Source of the DNA: Mycolicibacterium cosmeticum | Lineage (GTDB): Bacteria; Actinomycetota; Actinomycetes; Mycobacteriales; Mycobacteriaceae | NCBI RefSeq assembly: GCF_000613185.1 | Contig: NZ_CCBB010000001.1 | Location: 2,480,001-2,544,000 of the forward strand | DNA length: 64,000 nucleotides | Direction: 5' to 3' | Shown: piece by piece, positions 37,346 to 45,189 of the stretch | How the letters are laid out: each line of letters begins with the position of its first letter | How positions within the stretch are numbered: position 1 is the first letter of the stretch | Program-made: the position numbers and the translations under genes | Notes under the pieces: generated by a model | Seen by the model: only the letters and a program-made list of their open reading frames with translations | What the model was told of the DNA's origin: nothing | Database searches by the model: none

Positions 37346-38472
37346 CCTCGTTTGGCGACCGCACCCGCCGCCGATGTCGCCGCAACCGCGATCAGCGCAC
37401 CCAGGATGAGCGCCGACGGCTCACCCGGTGCGAGCAGATGTTGTTCGGTGCCCAGCGTGGCGGCCGCGACCGGCACGCCGAGTTGCGCGGCGGCCAGCAC
37501 TGCCAGCGGCAACGGTTGGCCGAACAGCCGGCCCACGGTGTGCGCGGCTATCGCGCCCACTCCCAATGCCACCCCGAGCGCGATGAATTGCGGGTGGTCG
37601 CCGAGTTCGCGTACCTGCAACGAGGCACCGAGCCACACGAAGAACAGCGGCGCGAAGAACCCTTCGGTGATCCCGAACAGCTGGCGAGCCAGCCGGCGTG
37701 GCTCCCCGATCGCCGAAATCACCAGTCCGAGTGCGAAACCCGCCAACATGATGGAGATGTGGGTGGCGATCGCCAGTGCCGCGAGGCTGAACAACAGGAT
37801 CAAGCTGAACCGTAACTCCAGCGCCAACCGATGGTCTTCGGAGTAGTGGTGGATCCGCTTGCGGCGACCGGTGCGCTCGAAATGCCGCAGCACGACGAAC
37901 GCCACCACGGCTGCCGCCCCGATCGCCAGGCCGCCGAGCGCTGCGCGGGGCGCCCGGGCCGGATCGATCACCAAGGGCAGCAGCACGATCGAGGCGGCGT
38001 CGGCGATCGCGATCTGGGCCGTCACCGACAGCACCGGCGGCCCGGTCAACCCGAGCGAGTCGATGACCGGCAGGGCCAACGCCGCCGACGACGAGGCCAT
38101 CAGCACCGCGTACAGCAGCGCGTGCCCGGTGCCGAAGAAGGAGGCGATCGCCGCCCCGAACACCGCCGCCACCGCGCCAACCACCACCGCGCGCAGCGCG
38201 GCCGTTCCGAGTGCGCCGCGCAGCGTCGTGTCGCGCACCGGGACGTGGGTGCCCACGACGAACATCACGAGTGCGAAGCCGATGTTGGCCAGCAGCCGGA
38301 AGGTCGGATCGGTGTCGTCGACGATCCCGAATCCGGTGCGGCCGATGATGATCCCGGCCGTCAGCTCGCCGACCACCACCGGTACCCGGAGCCCGGGGAT
38401 GGCGGCCAGCGCCGGGCCGGCCAGCCCGATGACGGCGAGCAGCGCGAGCGTGTCGAAGCCGAAGGCGGTCAC
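37318..38472 (-). CDS. CPA2-type cation:proton antiporter
   Basis: A 384-residue transporter, about 12 transmembrane helices, of the KefB/Na+-H+ antiporter (CPA2) family. The N-terminal repeat VPVVVGELTAGIIIGRTGFG and the central SSSAALALPVIDSLGL and GFALGLVISAIGEPRRLARQ segments are typical. There is no C-terminal TrkA-N (RCK) domain, so the usual NAD/glutathione control is absent or external. GTG start with GGAAGG five bases upstream. Ion specificity is not readable from sequence. Confidence 0.85.
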   Translation of the reverse strand: MTAFGFDTLALLAVIGLAGPALAAIPGLRVPVVVGELTAGIIIGRTGFGIVDDTDPTFRLLANIGFALVMFVVGTHVPVRDTTLRGALGTAALRAVVVGAVAAVFGAAIASFFGTGHALLYAVLMASSSAALALPVIDSLGLTGPPVLSVTAQIAIADAASIVLLPLVIDPARAPRAALGGLAIGAAAVVAFVVLRHFERTGRRKRIHHYSEDHRLALELRFSLILLFSLAALAIATHISIMLAGFALGLVISAIGEPRRLARQLFGITEGFFAPLFFVWLGASLQVRELGDHPQFIALGVALGVGAIAAHTVGRLFGQPLPLAVLAAAQLGVPVAAATLGTEQHLLAPGEPSALILGALIAVAATSAAGAVAKRGQAGAAPAT

Positions 38473-38485
38473 ATCGCCTTCCCGA

Positions 38486-38863
38486 TCACGCCTGCCACGA
38501 CACCAGACGGCACGGAATCGGCGTGTTCTCATCGGTGAGGTAACTCGCGCAGACCCGGTGATACCCGTCGGCCACCTGCATCGGCACGTTCCCGTCATAC
38601 CGGCCACGTACCAACAGGATCGGTGAGAGCCGTTTACCGTCGCTGATCTTGGCCAGGTCGGCTCGGACGTGGGCGTTGTTCTCCGGCAACAATGCCAGCC
38701 GCGCCGCCCGCAGGATGTCTTTGGCCTTGCGCTGCACGGGTTTCGCCGCCTTGAGCGCGGTGACGGTGGCCGCCACGACGGCCGGTTCGGCCAGCATGCT
38801 CAGATAGTCCGCCGCCGCGTCGTAGTCATGGTCTTCGGGCTCGTCCAGCCACTTCACACCCAT
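38486..38863 (-). CDS. Small protein with ParB-like motif
   Basis: A 125-residue protein of unknown function. The central helices (AAKPVQRKAKDILRAARLALLPENNAHVRADL) are followed by KISDGKRLSPILLVRG and ADGYHRVCASY. The last resembles the GxHR motif of the ParB/sulfiredoxin fold, which binds nucleotides. No HTH is present, so it is not a partition protein. It may be cotranscribed with the downstream antiporter gene (13-base gap). Confidence 0.7.
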   Translation of the reverse strand: MGVKWLDEPEDHDYDAAADYLSMLAEPAVVAATVTALKAAKPVQRKAKDILRAARLALLPENNAHVRADLAKISDGKRLSPILLVRGRYDGNVPMQVADGYHRVCASYLTDENTPIPCRLVSWQA

Positions 38864-38905
38864 CCGGACACCCTAGTCCGGCGGCGCTGGAAATCGGCTG
38901 GGAAA

Positions 38906-40222
38906 TCAGGCGCCGATCCAGTTGCCGTGGAACCCATATGGGACCCGCTGGGGCAGCCCGATCGTGGCCACCGGCTCGCCGCCGAAGTCGGAGGCAGCCA
39001 CGATCACCAGGCTGCTGCCGTCGCGCTGCGGGTCGTAGACGTACCCGAGGTACCAGCCGTTGTTCTCGTCGGCCGCACCGGGTCCGGGCACGAAGACCGC
39101 TTCCGCCGGCCCTCCGGTACCCAGGTCGTGGCGGACCGTGGTGCCCGCCGCCAGGTCGTAACGCAGCCAGCTGTTGCCGGCCACCGCGACCGAATACCGG
39201 GCCTGCAGACCCGCCAGCCGGTCGTCGATGCGGGGGAACTCCACGCCGGCGTCGTCGAGTTGGCGTTCGGACACGGTCCCGGCAGCCAAGTCGATCTGCC
39301 ATTCCCACAGCACGCCGGCGACGTCGAAACCGGCGTCGTGGCGCCACATTTCGGGATAGCGGACCGCATGTACGACGATACGATCCCCGGTTTCGAACGC
39401 ATTGACGACGTGGAAGACGTAGCAGGGGTCGACGTCGAACCAGCGGATGACCCCGTACGGGTCCTGCCGGGACAACACCCCGAACCGCGCGCCGTAGCTG
39501 TCGCTCCAGCGGTAGGGCATGCCGCCTTCGCCCGTCATCGCGACGTCGAGGTCGAAGACGACGGGTAGATCCATGAACACGACGTGGCCGGAGGTCATCG
39601 CGAAGTCGTGCATCATGGTGTGCGCCTTCACATCGACCGGCCGGTTGACGGTCAGCTCGCCGTTGGCATCCGCCCGGTGATAGGTGACGTAGGGCTCGAA
39701 GATGCTGCCGTAACCGAAGAAGTGCAACTCACCCGTGGTGGGACAGATCTTGGGGTGGGCCGTCATCGAATCGGTGAGCTTGCCGCCGAAGTCGTAGGCG
39801 CCGACGGTGGCCAGCTCCCGGGTGATCTCGTAGGGCAGCGACGATTCCACCAGTGCCAGGGTCTTTCCGGCGTGGTTGACGACGTGGGTGTTGGATACCG
39901 CCGCACGTAGATTGCGGCTGCCGTCGGCGTTGTAGAGCGGGAAGTCGTGGCGGAAACTGTCGGTGCGCACCCAACGGTTGCGGTACCACTTGGCCCGTCC
40001 CCCTTCGATCCGGACGCCGTGGATCATGCCGTCACCGGTGAACCAGTGCGCGGCCGCCTGGCGCGGGTTGGGACCGTTGCGCAAGTACCAACCGTCCAGT
40101 TCGGGCGGGATCACCCCCTCGACCGGTAGGTCGTATTCGGTCAATTCGTCGGTGACGGGCGCGTAGTTGCCGACCCGGAAGAAGTCCGGTTGCCCGAGCG
40201 GCAGGGCAGAGGTCTCAGTCAT
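38906..40222 (-). CDS. Carotenoid oxygenase family (RPE65/CCD-type) dioxygenase
   Basis: A 438-residue seven-bladed-propeller oxygenase. Four iron-binding histidines: His156 (TAHPKI), His205 (MMHDFAMTSGH), His271 (YVFHVVNAF) and His432 (YGFHGNW). It cleaves carotenoid, stilbenoid or lignin-type double bonds with O2. The substrate is unknown; related actinobacterial enzymes often act on apocarotenoids or stilbenes. The divergent PadR regulator starts 59 bases away with a long palindrome between, suggesting PadR control by an aromatic ligand. Start MTETSAL has only a weak ribosome site. Confidence 0.88.
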   Translation of the reverse strand: MTETSALPLGQPDFFRVGNYAPVTDELTEYDLPVEGVIPPELDGWYLRNGPNPRQAAAHWFTGDGMIHGVRIEGGRAKWYRNRWVRTDSFRHDFPLYNADGSRNLRAAVSNTHVVNHAGKTLALVESSLPYEITRELATVGAYDFGGKLTDSMTAHPKICPTTGELHFFGYGSIFEPYVTYHRADANGELTVNRPVDVKAHTMMHDFAMTSGHVVFMDLPVVFDLDVAMTGEGGMPYRWSDSYGARFGVLSRQDPYGVIRWFDVDPCYVFHVVNAFETGDRIVVHAVRYPEMWRHDAGFDVAGVLWEWQIDLAAGTVSERQLDDAGVEFPRIDDRLAGLQARYSVAVAGNSWLRYDLAAGTTVRHDLGTGGPAEAVFVPGPGAADENNGWYLGYVYDPQRDGSSLVIVAASDFGGEPVATIGLPQRVPYGFHGNWIGA

Positions 40223-40234
40223 ACCGCCACGATG

Positions 40235-40268
40235 ACATTCCACTACTGACATGTCAATAGTGGAATGT
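40235..40268. promoter_or_regulatory. 34-bp palindrome at divergent PadR/carotenoid oxygenase promoters
   Basis: ACATTCCACTA (40235-40245) and TAGTGGAATGT (40258-40268) are perfect arms. Between them lies TGACATGTCA (40247-40256), itself a palindrome; only the C/A pair at 40246/40257 fails. TTGACA on the minus strand (40252-40257) and CTGACA on the plus strand (40246-40251) are candidate -35 boxes at the centre. PadR operators of ATGT/ACAT type are known; this is the likely site. Confidence 0.75.
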
Positions 40269-40280
40269 AGGATGATGGCC

Positions 40281-40808
40281 ATGAGTCTGCGCATCGCCGC
40301 ACTTGGCCTGCTCGTCCAGCATCCGGGCAGTGGATACGACCTGCTCAAGCGGTTCGAGAAGTCCATGGCCAATGTGTGGCCGGCCACCCAGAGCCAGCTC
40401 TACGGTGAGCTCAACAAACTGGCCGCCGCCGGCCTGATCGAAGTGGCCGACACCGGCCCACGGGGGCGCAAGGTCTACCGCGCCACCGATACGGGACGCG
40501 CCAAGTTGCTGCGCTGGCTCGGCAATCCCCAGGACGACCCGCCCTACCGCAGCCCCGAACAACTGCGCATCTTCCTGCTGGGCGAGTTACCGACCGAGAG
40601 CGCGACAGGGCACGTACAGGCGCTGGCCGAGCACTCCCGCGCCGAGATCGCCCGCCTGGAGGCGTTGCGTGACAGCGTGCACTGGGACGACTCCGACGAG
40701 TCCTTCTACGGCCTGGCCGCACTGGAGCACGGGCTGCGGTACCACACCATGCAGGCCCAGTGGGCGCAGTGGCTGATCGAAGAAATCTCGGTGCGCACAA
40801 CGAAATAG
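40281..40808 (+). CDS. PadR-family transcriptional regulator
   Basis: A 175-residue PadR regulator. N-terminal winged HTH: LRIAALGLLVQHPGSGYDLLKRFEKSMANVWPATQSQLYGELNKLAAAGLIEV. The C-terminal helical Vir-type dimerisation domain runs to the end (YHTMQAQWAQWLIEEI). ATG at 40281 is preferred; AGGA lies eight bases before, and a TAGGAT -10 at 40268-40273 would put the start of transcription there too (leaderless). Upstream ATGs at 40251 and 40272 fall in the palindrome region. It is divergent from a carotenoid oxygenase it probably represses. Confidence 0.88.
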   Translation: MSLRIAALGLLVQHPGSGYDLLKRFEKSMANVWPATQSQLYGELNKLAAAGLIEVADTGPRGRKVYRATDTGRAKLLRWLGNPQDDPPYRSPEQLRIFLLGELPTESATGHVQALAEHSRAEIARLEALRDSVHWDDSDESFYGLAALEHGLRYHTMQAQWAQWLIEEISVRTTK

Positions 40809-41337
40809 CGGCGTCGCGCCCGCCGACGTCACCGATGTGGTGTTCACCCACCTGCACTTCGACCACATCGGCTGGGCCAGTCACCGCGGCGAGGTCGTCT
40901 TCCCGAACGCGGCCTACCGTGTACACCAAGCGGATTGGGACCATTTCGTCACCCATGGGCGCGACGAACACACCCTGGCCACCCTCACGCCGATCACCCC
41001 GCGGCTGGCGCCGTTTCACGGTGACGTGCCGATCGCCCCAGGGGTGGATGCCATCTTCACGCCGGGGCACACCCCGGGCACCACCATCTTCGTGGTGTCG
41101 TCGCGCGGCGAGCGGGCGCTGCTGCTCGGCGACGTCGTGCACTCGGTGGTGCAGTTCACCGAGCGGGACTGGGAGGTCATCTGGGATACCGATCCCGCCG
41201 CCGCGCGGGCCGCACGCAACCGCATCGCCGACGAGATCGCCGACACCGCCGACCTGGTGGTGGCGCCCCACCTGCCGGGCATGCGTTTCGGCCGCATCGT
41301 GACCACGGGAGGGCCGCGCCGGTTCGTCGCCAGCTGA
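40807..41337 (+). pseudogene. 5'-truncated MBL-fold hydrolase
   Basis: The reading frame opens in the last codons of padR and reads SGVAPADVTDVVFTHLHFDHIGW, the middle of a typical MBL-fold lactonase-type protein. About 100 N-terminal residues that such proteins carry are missing, and no start exists before GTG 40837. Metal motifs downstream are intact: HLHFDH, TPGHTPG and LGDVVH. Either a remnant after a deletion that joined padR to it, or a short expressed protein that lost its first strands. I favour a remnant. Confidence 0.7.
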
Positions 41338-41344
41338 TTGGGTG

Positions 41345-41385
41345 TTGCATCGCGATAGTTTCCGATATATCGTCAACGTATCGGA
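41345..41385 (+). promoter_or_regulatory. Promoter with PadR-type palindrome
   Basis: TTGCAT (41345-41350), 17 bases, TATCGT (41368-41373) fits a sigma-A promoter. TCCGATA (41361-41367) and TATCGGA (41379-41385) flank an 11-base centre, and CGATATATCG (41363-41372) is itself a perfect palindrome. A regulator bound there would overlap the -10; autoregulation by the downstream PadR protein is likely. Confidence 0.6.
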
Positions 41386-41403
41386 GACACATCCGGTGTC
41401 TCC
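41383..41403 (+). promoter_or_regulatory. Leader hairpin before second padR gene
   Basis: GGAGACAC-ATCCG-GTGTCTCC forms a perfect 8-bp stem and would lie at the very 5' end of the transcript if initiation occurs near 41380. It is 20 bases before the ATG. It may stabilise the mRNA or be a second protein-binding site. Confidence 0.45.
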
Positions 41404-41423
41404 TTGCCACGAAGGACAACACC

Positions 41424-42131
41424 ATGAACACCCCTTTCACCCCACCCCATCAACCGTTCGGTTTCGGTCCGGCGTTCGGCCCCGGCGGCTTCGGCCCCGC
41501 TGACCGGCGCGCCCTGCACGAACAGCGTCGCCAGGCCCGTCGCGAGTTCCGCGAACACCTGCGCGAACACGGCGCCGGCCAGGGCCCCTTCGGCCCCGGT
41601 TTCGGTCCGGGCTTCGGGCCCGGATTCGGTCGCGGCTTCGGCGGGGGCTTCGGCCCCGGCGGGCCGCACGGTCGCGGTGGTCGCGGCGGCGGCCGTGGTC
41701 GGCGCGGAGACGTGCGTGCCGCGATCCTGAAACTGCTCACCGAGCGGCCCATGCACGGCTACGAGATGACGCAGGAGATCGCCACCCGCAGCAACGATCT
41801 GTGGCGGCCGAGCCCCGGCTCGGTCTACCCCACCCTGCAACTGCTGGTCGACGAGGGTCTCATCGTTCCCGCCGAAAGCGAAGGCAGCAAGAAGACTTTC
41901 GAGTTGACCGACGAGGGTCGTGCCACCGCGGAGAGGATCGAGACCGCACCCTGGGACGCCATCGCCGAAGATGCCGATCCCAACGCCGTCAACCTGCGCG
42001 CCGCGCTCGGTCAGCTGTTCGGCGCGGTCGCCCAGTCTGTGCACACCGCCGGCGATGAGCAGCAGCAACGCATCCTCGACATCGTCAACAACGCCCGTCG
42101 CGAGGTCTACCAGATCCTCGGCGAGGAGTGA
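41424..42131 (+). CDS. PadR-family regulator with Gly/Phe-rich N-terminus
   Basis: A 235-residue protein. Residues 1-94 are low complexity: FGFGPAFGPGGFGPA, an Arg-rich helix (RRQARREFREHLREHG), then GFGP repeats and an RGG-like stretch (GGRGRRGD). The PadR winged HTH follows (RAAILKLLTERPMHGYEMTQEIATRSNDLWRPSPGSVYPTLQLLVDEGLI), then a C-terminal helix pair for dimerisation. Such disordered N-termini occur in some actinobacterial PadR proteins; their use is unknown. Ribosome site GAAGGA lies about eight bases before ATG. Confidence 0.88.
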   Translation: MNTPFTPPHQPFGFGPAFGPGGFGPADRRALHEQRRQARREFREHLREHGAGQGPFGPGFGPGFGPGFGRGFGGGFGPGGPHGRGGRGGGRGRRGDVRAAILKLLTERPMHGYEMTQEIATRSNDLWRPSPGSVYPTLQLLVDEGLIVPAESEGSKKTFELTDEGRATAERIETAPWDAIAEDADPNAVNLRAALGQLFGAVAQSVHTAGDEQQQRILDIVNNARREVYQILGEE

Positions 42132-42227
42132 CGCCGGCCGGTGGGTCTGCATGGCGCGCGGGGTATGCAGACCCACCGCGGCGATCGGGTGATCGTCGGC
42201 GCCGAACCCGCTCGATAGCATCGCGGG

Positions 42228-42905
42228 GTGACCACCGACGAACTCAGCGGCTACGCGATCCCGGTGATCGTCGCCATCCTCACCGGACTCGGCGGGGTAC
42301 TCGGGGTGAGCTTCCGGGACGCCGACGCCACCGAACGCCGTCGCGGCATGTGGCTGTACATGCTGGTGGTGCTGACGGCCATCGCGACGTCCGCGGCGAT
42401 CAACTCGGCGTCCGGGTTCGGCCGCCCGCTGGCGGCCACCTTGATGGCACTGGCCGCCTCGGCCGTCGCCGTGGGCACCCACCTGCTCTGGCGGCGGATC
42501 GTCTTCGACGCACCACAACGCAATGTGAACATCGCGATGACGGCGGTCGCCCTGGCCGTCGTCGTCATCGCCTCCTCGGTGACCTACACCTACATCTCCG
42601 GGAAGGGCTGCCGGCAGGCCCGGGACCTGATCACCACCAGCATGGCGCAGTCCGCATTCGTCCTGCCCTCGTTCGCCAACCAAGGCCCGACCACGGGCGA
42701 CTTCCAGAATTGGTCCCGCGAGCTGCGCGACCAGGCCAACCGGGTGACCGCGGACGATGTTGCCCCGCGCGCCAAGGATCTGGCCGACCTGGCCGAACAG
42801 ATCACCGCGACGGTGCAGATCGGCGACACCGGAACGCACGCCCTGCTCGGCGCCCGCTTCTACGACGTGCTGCGGGTCCTGCTGCGCAAGTGCCAGAACG
42901 TCTGA
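42228..42905 (+). CDS. Membrane protein of unknown function
   Basis: A 225-residue protein, GTG start. Four transmembrane helices within residues 8-125 (IPVIVAILTGLGGVLGV; WLYMLVVLTAIATSAAI; ATLMALAASAVAVGTHLLW; AVALAVVVIASSVTYTYI). A soluble C-terminal helical domain with one Cys at each end follows. Not recognised. It is five bases upstream of a methyltransferase gene and probably cotranscribed. Confidence 0.7.
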   Translation: MTTDELSGYAIPVIVAILTGLGGVLGVSFRDADATERRRGMWLYMLVVLTAIATSAAINSASGFGRPLAATLMALAASAVAVGTHLLWRRIVFDAPQRNVNIAMTAVALAVVVIASSVTYTYISGKGCRQARDLITTSMAQSAFVLPSFANQGPTTGDFQNWSRELRDQANRVTADDVAPRAKDLADLAEQITATVQIGDTGTHALLGARFYDVLRVLLRKCQNV

Positions 42906-42910
42906 TCCGG

Positions 42911-43666
42911 ATGCCCCACACCAACACCGACGCCACCGCCATCGATCGCATGCCGCGCGGCGGTCCCGACGCGTCGTGCGTGGACCGGCTGCTGCAGACC
43001 GACCGGCTGGAGTACCTCGATCGCCAGGATGTACCCCCAGCCGTCAAACGCAGCGTGATCGCCGCATTGGACTGGACCGGACGGGTTTTCGGTCATCACG
43101 ACCAGCACGCCCGCCTCGTCCTCGACGAGATCGCCGACGTGCCCGATCCGTTGATCCTGGAGCTCGGCGCCGGCCATGGCGCGCTCTCGGCCACCGTGCT
43201 GGACTGGCATCCCACCGCACGGGTGACCGTCAGCGATATCGACGCCGAATCCGTCGCCGCGATCTCCACCGGCCCGCTGGGCGCCCACCCGCGCGCCGAG
43301 GTGCGCACCGTGGACGCCACCGCGATCGACGCGCGCGACGGCGAGTTCGCCCTCGCGGTGTTCGCGTTGTCGTTCCACCATCTCCCGCCGGCGCTGGCGT
43401 CGAAGGTGCTCGCCGAGGGCACCCGGGTCGCTGACAAACTGGTCGTCATCGACCTGCCGCGGCCGCCGTCGCCGCTGCATCTGTTGCGGTTGGCGACGAT
43501 GCTGCCGCTGGCCCCGTTCGTCCCGTTCGTACACGACGGGGTGATCAGCTCGCTGCGCTGTTACAGCCCGTCGGCCATGCGGGCGCTGGCCGCCCACGCA
43601 GGGGTGGACGTCGAGGTCCGCACCGGTCTGATGAGTCCACAGGTCACGGTGGCCACCCGCCGCTAG
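42911..43666 (+). CDS. Class I SAM-dependent methyltransferase
   Basis: A 251-residue enzyme. SAM motif I LILELGAGHGALSATVL, motif II acidic VSDIDAESVAAI, motif post-I VDATAIDA and LSFHHLPP typical of class I methyltransferases. The C-terminal cap (LHLLRLATMLPLAPFVPFVHDG) is hydrophobic and may contact a lipid-like substrate. The substrate is unknown. It lies between a membrane protein and the GCS2 ligase; the stop is nine bases before the ligase ATG. Confidence 0.85.
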   Translation: MPHTNTDATAIDRMPRGGPDASCVDRLLQTDRLEYLDRQDVPPAVKRSVIAALDWTGRVFGHHDQHARLVLDEIADVPDPLILELGAGHGALSATVLDWHPTARVTVSDIDAESVAAISTGPLGAHPRAEVRTVDATAIDARDGEFALAVFALSFHHLPPALASKVLAEGTRVADKLVVIDLPRPPSPLHLLRLATMLPLAPFVPFVHDGVISSLRCYSPSAMRALAAHAGVDVEVRTGLMSPQVTVATRR

Positions 43667-43675
43667 GCTCACGCC

Positions 43676-45169
43676 ATGGGTGAGGACGTCACACAGAGCG
43701 ACTTCAGCCGGGCCCAGCGCCGGGAGTACCGGCGCAAGGTGCAGCTGTGCCTGGACGTGTTCGAGACGATGCTGTCCCAGTCCAGTTTCGAATTCGACCG
43801 GCCGCTGACCGGGATGGAGATCGAGTGCAACCTGGTCGACCATGCCTACCAGCCCGCGCTGCGCAACGCCGAGGTGCTCGAATCCATCGCCGACCCGGCA
43901 TATCAGACCGAATTGGGCGCCTACAACATCGAATTCAACGTTCCGCCACGCCCGCTGCCGGGCCGGGCGGCGCTGGATCTGGAAGACGAGGTGCGCGCCA
44001 GCCTGAACGCGGCCGAGGCCAGGGCCGCAGATCACGACGCGCATATCGTGATGATCGGCATCCTGCCGACGCTGATGCCCGAGCACCTCGACACCGACTG
44101 GATGAGTCCGTCCACGCGGTACCAGGCCCTCAACGATTCGATCTTCACCGCGCGTGGCGAGGACATCGACATCGATATCGCCGGGCCGGAACGACTGGCG
44201 GTGCAGTCGGCCGATATCGCGCCCGAATCGGCTTGTACCAGTGTGCAATTGCATCTGCAGGTGTCCCCGGCCGACTTCGCCAGGAACTGGAATGCCGCGC
44301 AGGTGCTGGCCGGCCCGCAGTTGGCCCTGGGCGCCAACTCACCGTATTTCTTCGGCCACGAACTGTGGGCCGAGACGCGGATAGAACTGTTCACCCAGGC
44401 CACCGACACCCGGTCCGACGAGCTGAAGACCCAGGGGGTGCGGCCGCGGGTGTGGTTCGGCGAGCGTTGGATCACTTCGATTTTCGATCTGTTCGAGGAG
44501 AACGTCCGGTACTTCCCCGCCCTGCTGCCCGAGCTGTCCGACGAGGATCCGGTCGCCGAGCTGGCGGCCGGCCGCTCCCCGCAGCTGTCCGAACTGCGCC
44601 TGCACAACGGCACCATCTACCGGTGGAACCGCCCGGTCTATGACCTCGTCGGGGAAGGTGCTGCGCGGCGCCCTCACCTGCGGGTGGAGAACCGGGTGCT
44701 GCCGGCGGGCCCGACGGTGGTGGACATGCTGGCCAACTCTGCCTTCTACTACGGCCTGCTGCGCACCCTGTCGGAGGAGGACCGCCCGGTCTGGACGAAG
44801 ATGAGTTTCGCTGCGGCGCATCATAATTTCACCGCGGCGGCCCGCCACGGCATGGAGGCCAGGTTGTACTGGCCGGGCCTGGGCGAGGTGACCCCCGACG
44901 AGCTGGTGCTACGCGAACTGCTCCCGCTGGCCGATGAGGGATTGCGGCGGTGGAGCGTGGCCACCGAGGTCCGGGACCGGTATCTGGGGGTCATCGAGGG
45001 CCGGGCGAAAACCGGGCGCAACGGAGCCGCCTGGCAGACGGCCACCGTGCACGCCCTGCAGGAGCGCGGGGCGGCGCGCCCGCAGGCGCTGGCGGAGATG
45101 TTGCGGCTGTACTGTGAGGCCATGCACAGCAACGCCCCGGTGCACACGTGGGAGACACCCGCGCCCTGA
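43676..45169 (+). CDS. GCS2-family carboxylate-amine ligase (Rv3698 type)
   Basis: A 497-residue ATP-dependent ligase of the GCS2 superfamily. Typical motifs: GMEIECNLVDH, TELGAYNIEFNVPPRPL, SVQLHLQVSP and RVENRVLPAGPTVVDMLANS. Members join an amino group to a gamma-carboxylate; glutamate-cysteine ligase is one example, but the substrate of this branch is not known. It differs from EgtA encoded 6 kb away, which belongs to the same superfamily. Position next to the Rv3699-type methyltransferase matches M. tuberculosis. Confidence 0.85.
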   Translation: MGEDVTQSDFSRAQRREYRRKVQLCLDVFETMLSQSSFEFDRPLTGMEIECNLVDHAYQPALRNAEVLESIADPAYQTELGAYNIEFNVPPRPLPGRAALDLEDEVRASLNAAEARAADHDAHIVMIGILPTLMPEHLDTDWMSPSTRYQALNDSIFTARGEDIDIDIAGPERLAVQSADIAPESACTSVQLHLQVSPADFARNWNAAQVLAGPQLALGANSPYFFGHELWAETRIELFTQATDTRSDELKTQGVRPRVWFGERWITSIFDLFEENVRYFPALLPELSDEDPVAELAAGRSPQLSELRLHNGTIYRWNRPVYDLVGEGAARRPHLRVENRVLPAGPTVVDMLANSAFYYGLLRTLSEEDRPVWTKMSFAAAHHNFTAAARHGMEARLYWPGLGEVTPDELVLRELLPLADEGLRRWSVATEVRDRYLGVIEGRAKTGRNGAAWQTATVHALQERGAARPQALAEMLRLYCEAMHSNAPVHTWETPAP

Positions 45170-45189
45170 CCGGGCGTACGTTGGAGGTC

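Noticed and set aside
31731..43675. Genomic island carried by a transposon
   Set aside because: No transposase, terminal inverted repeats or target duplications are visible, and codon use is like the rest of the window.
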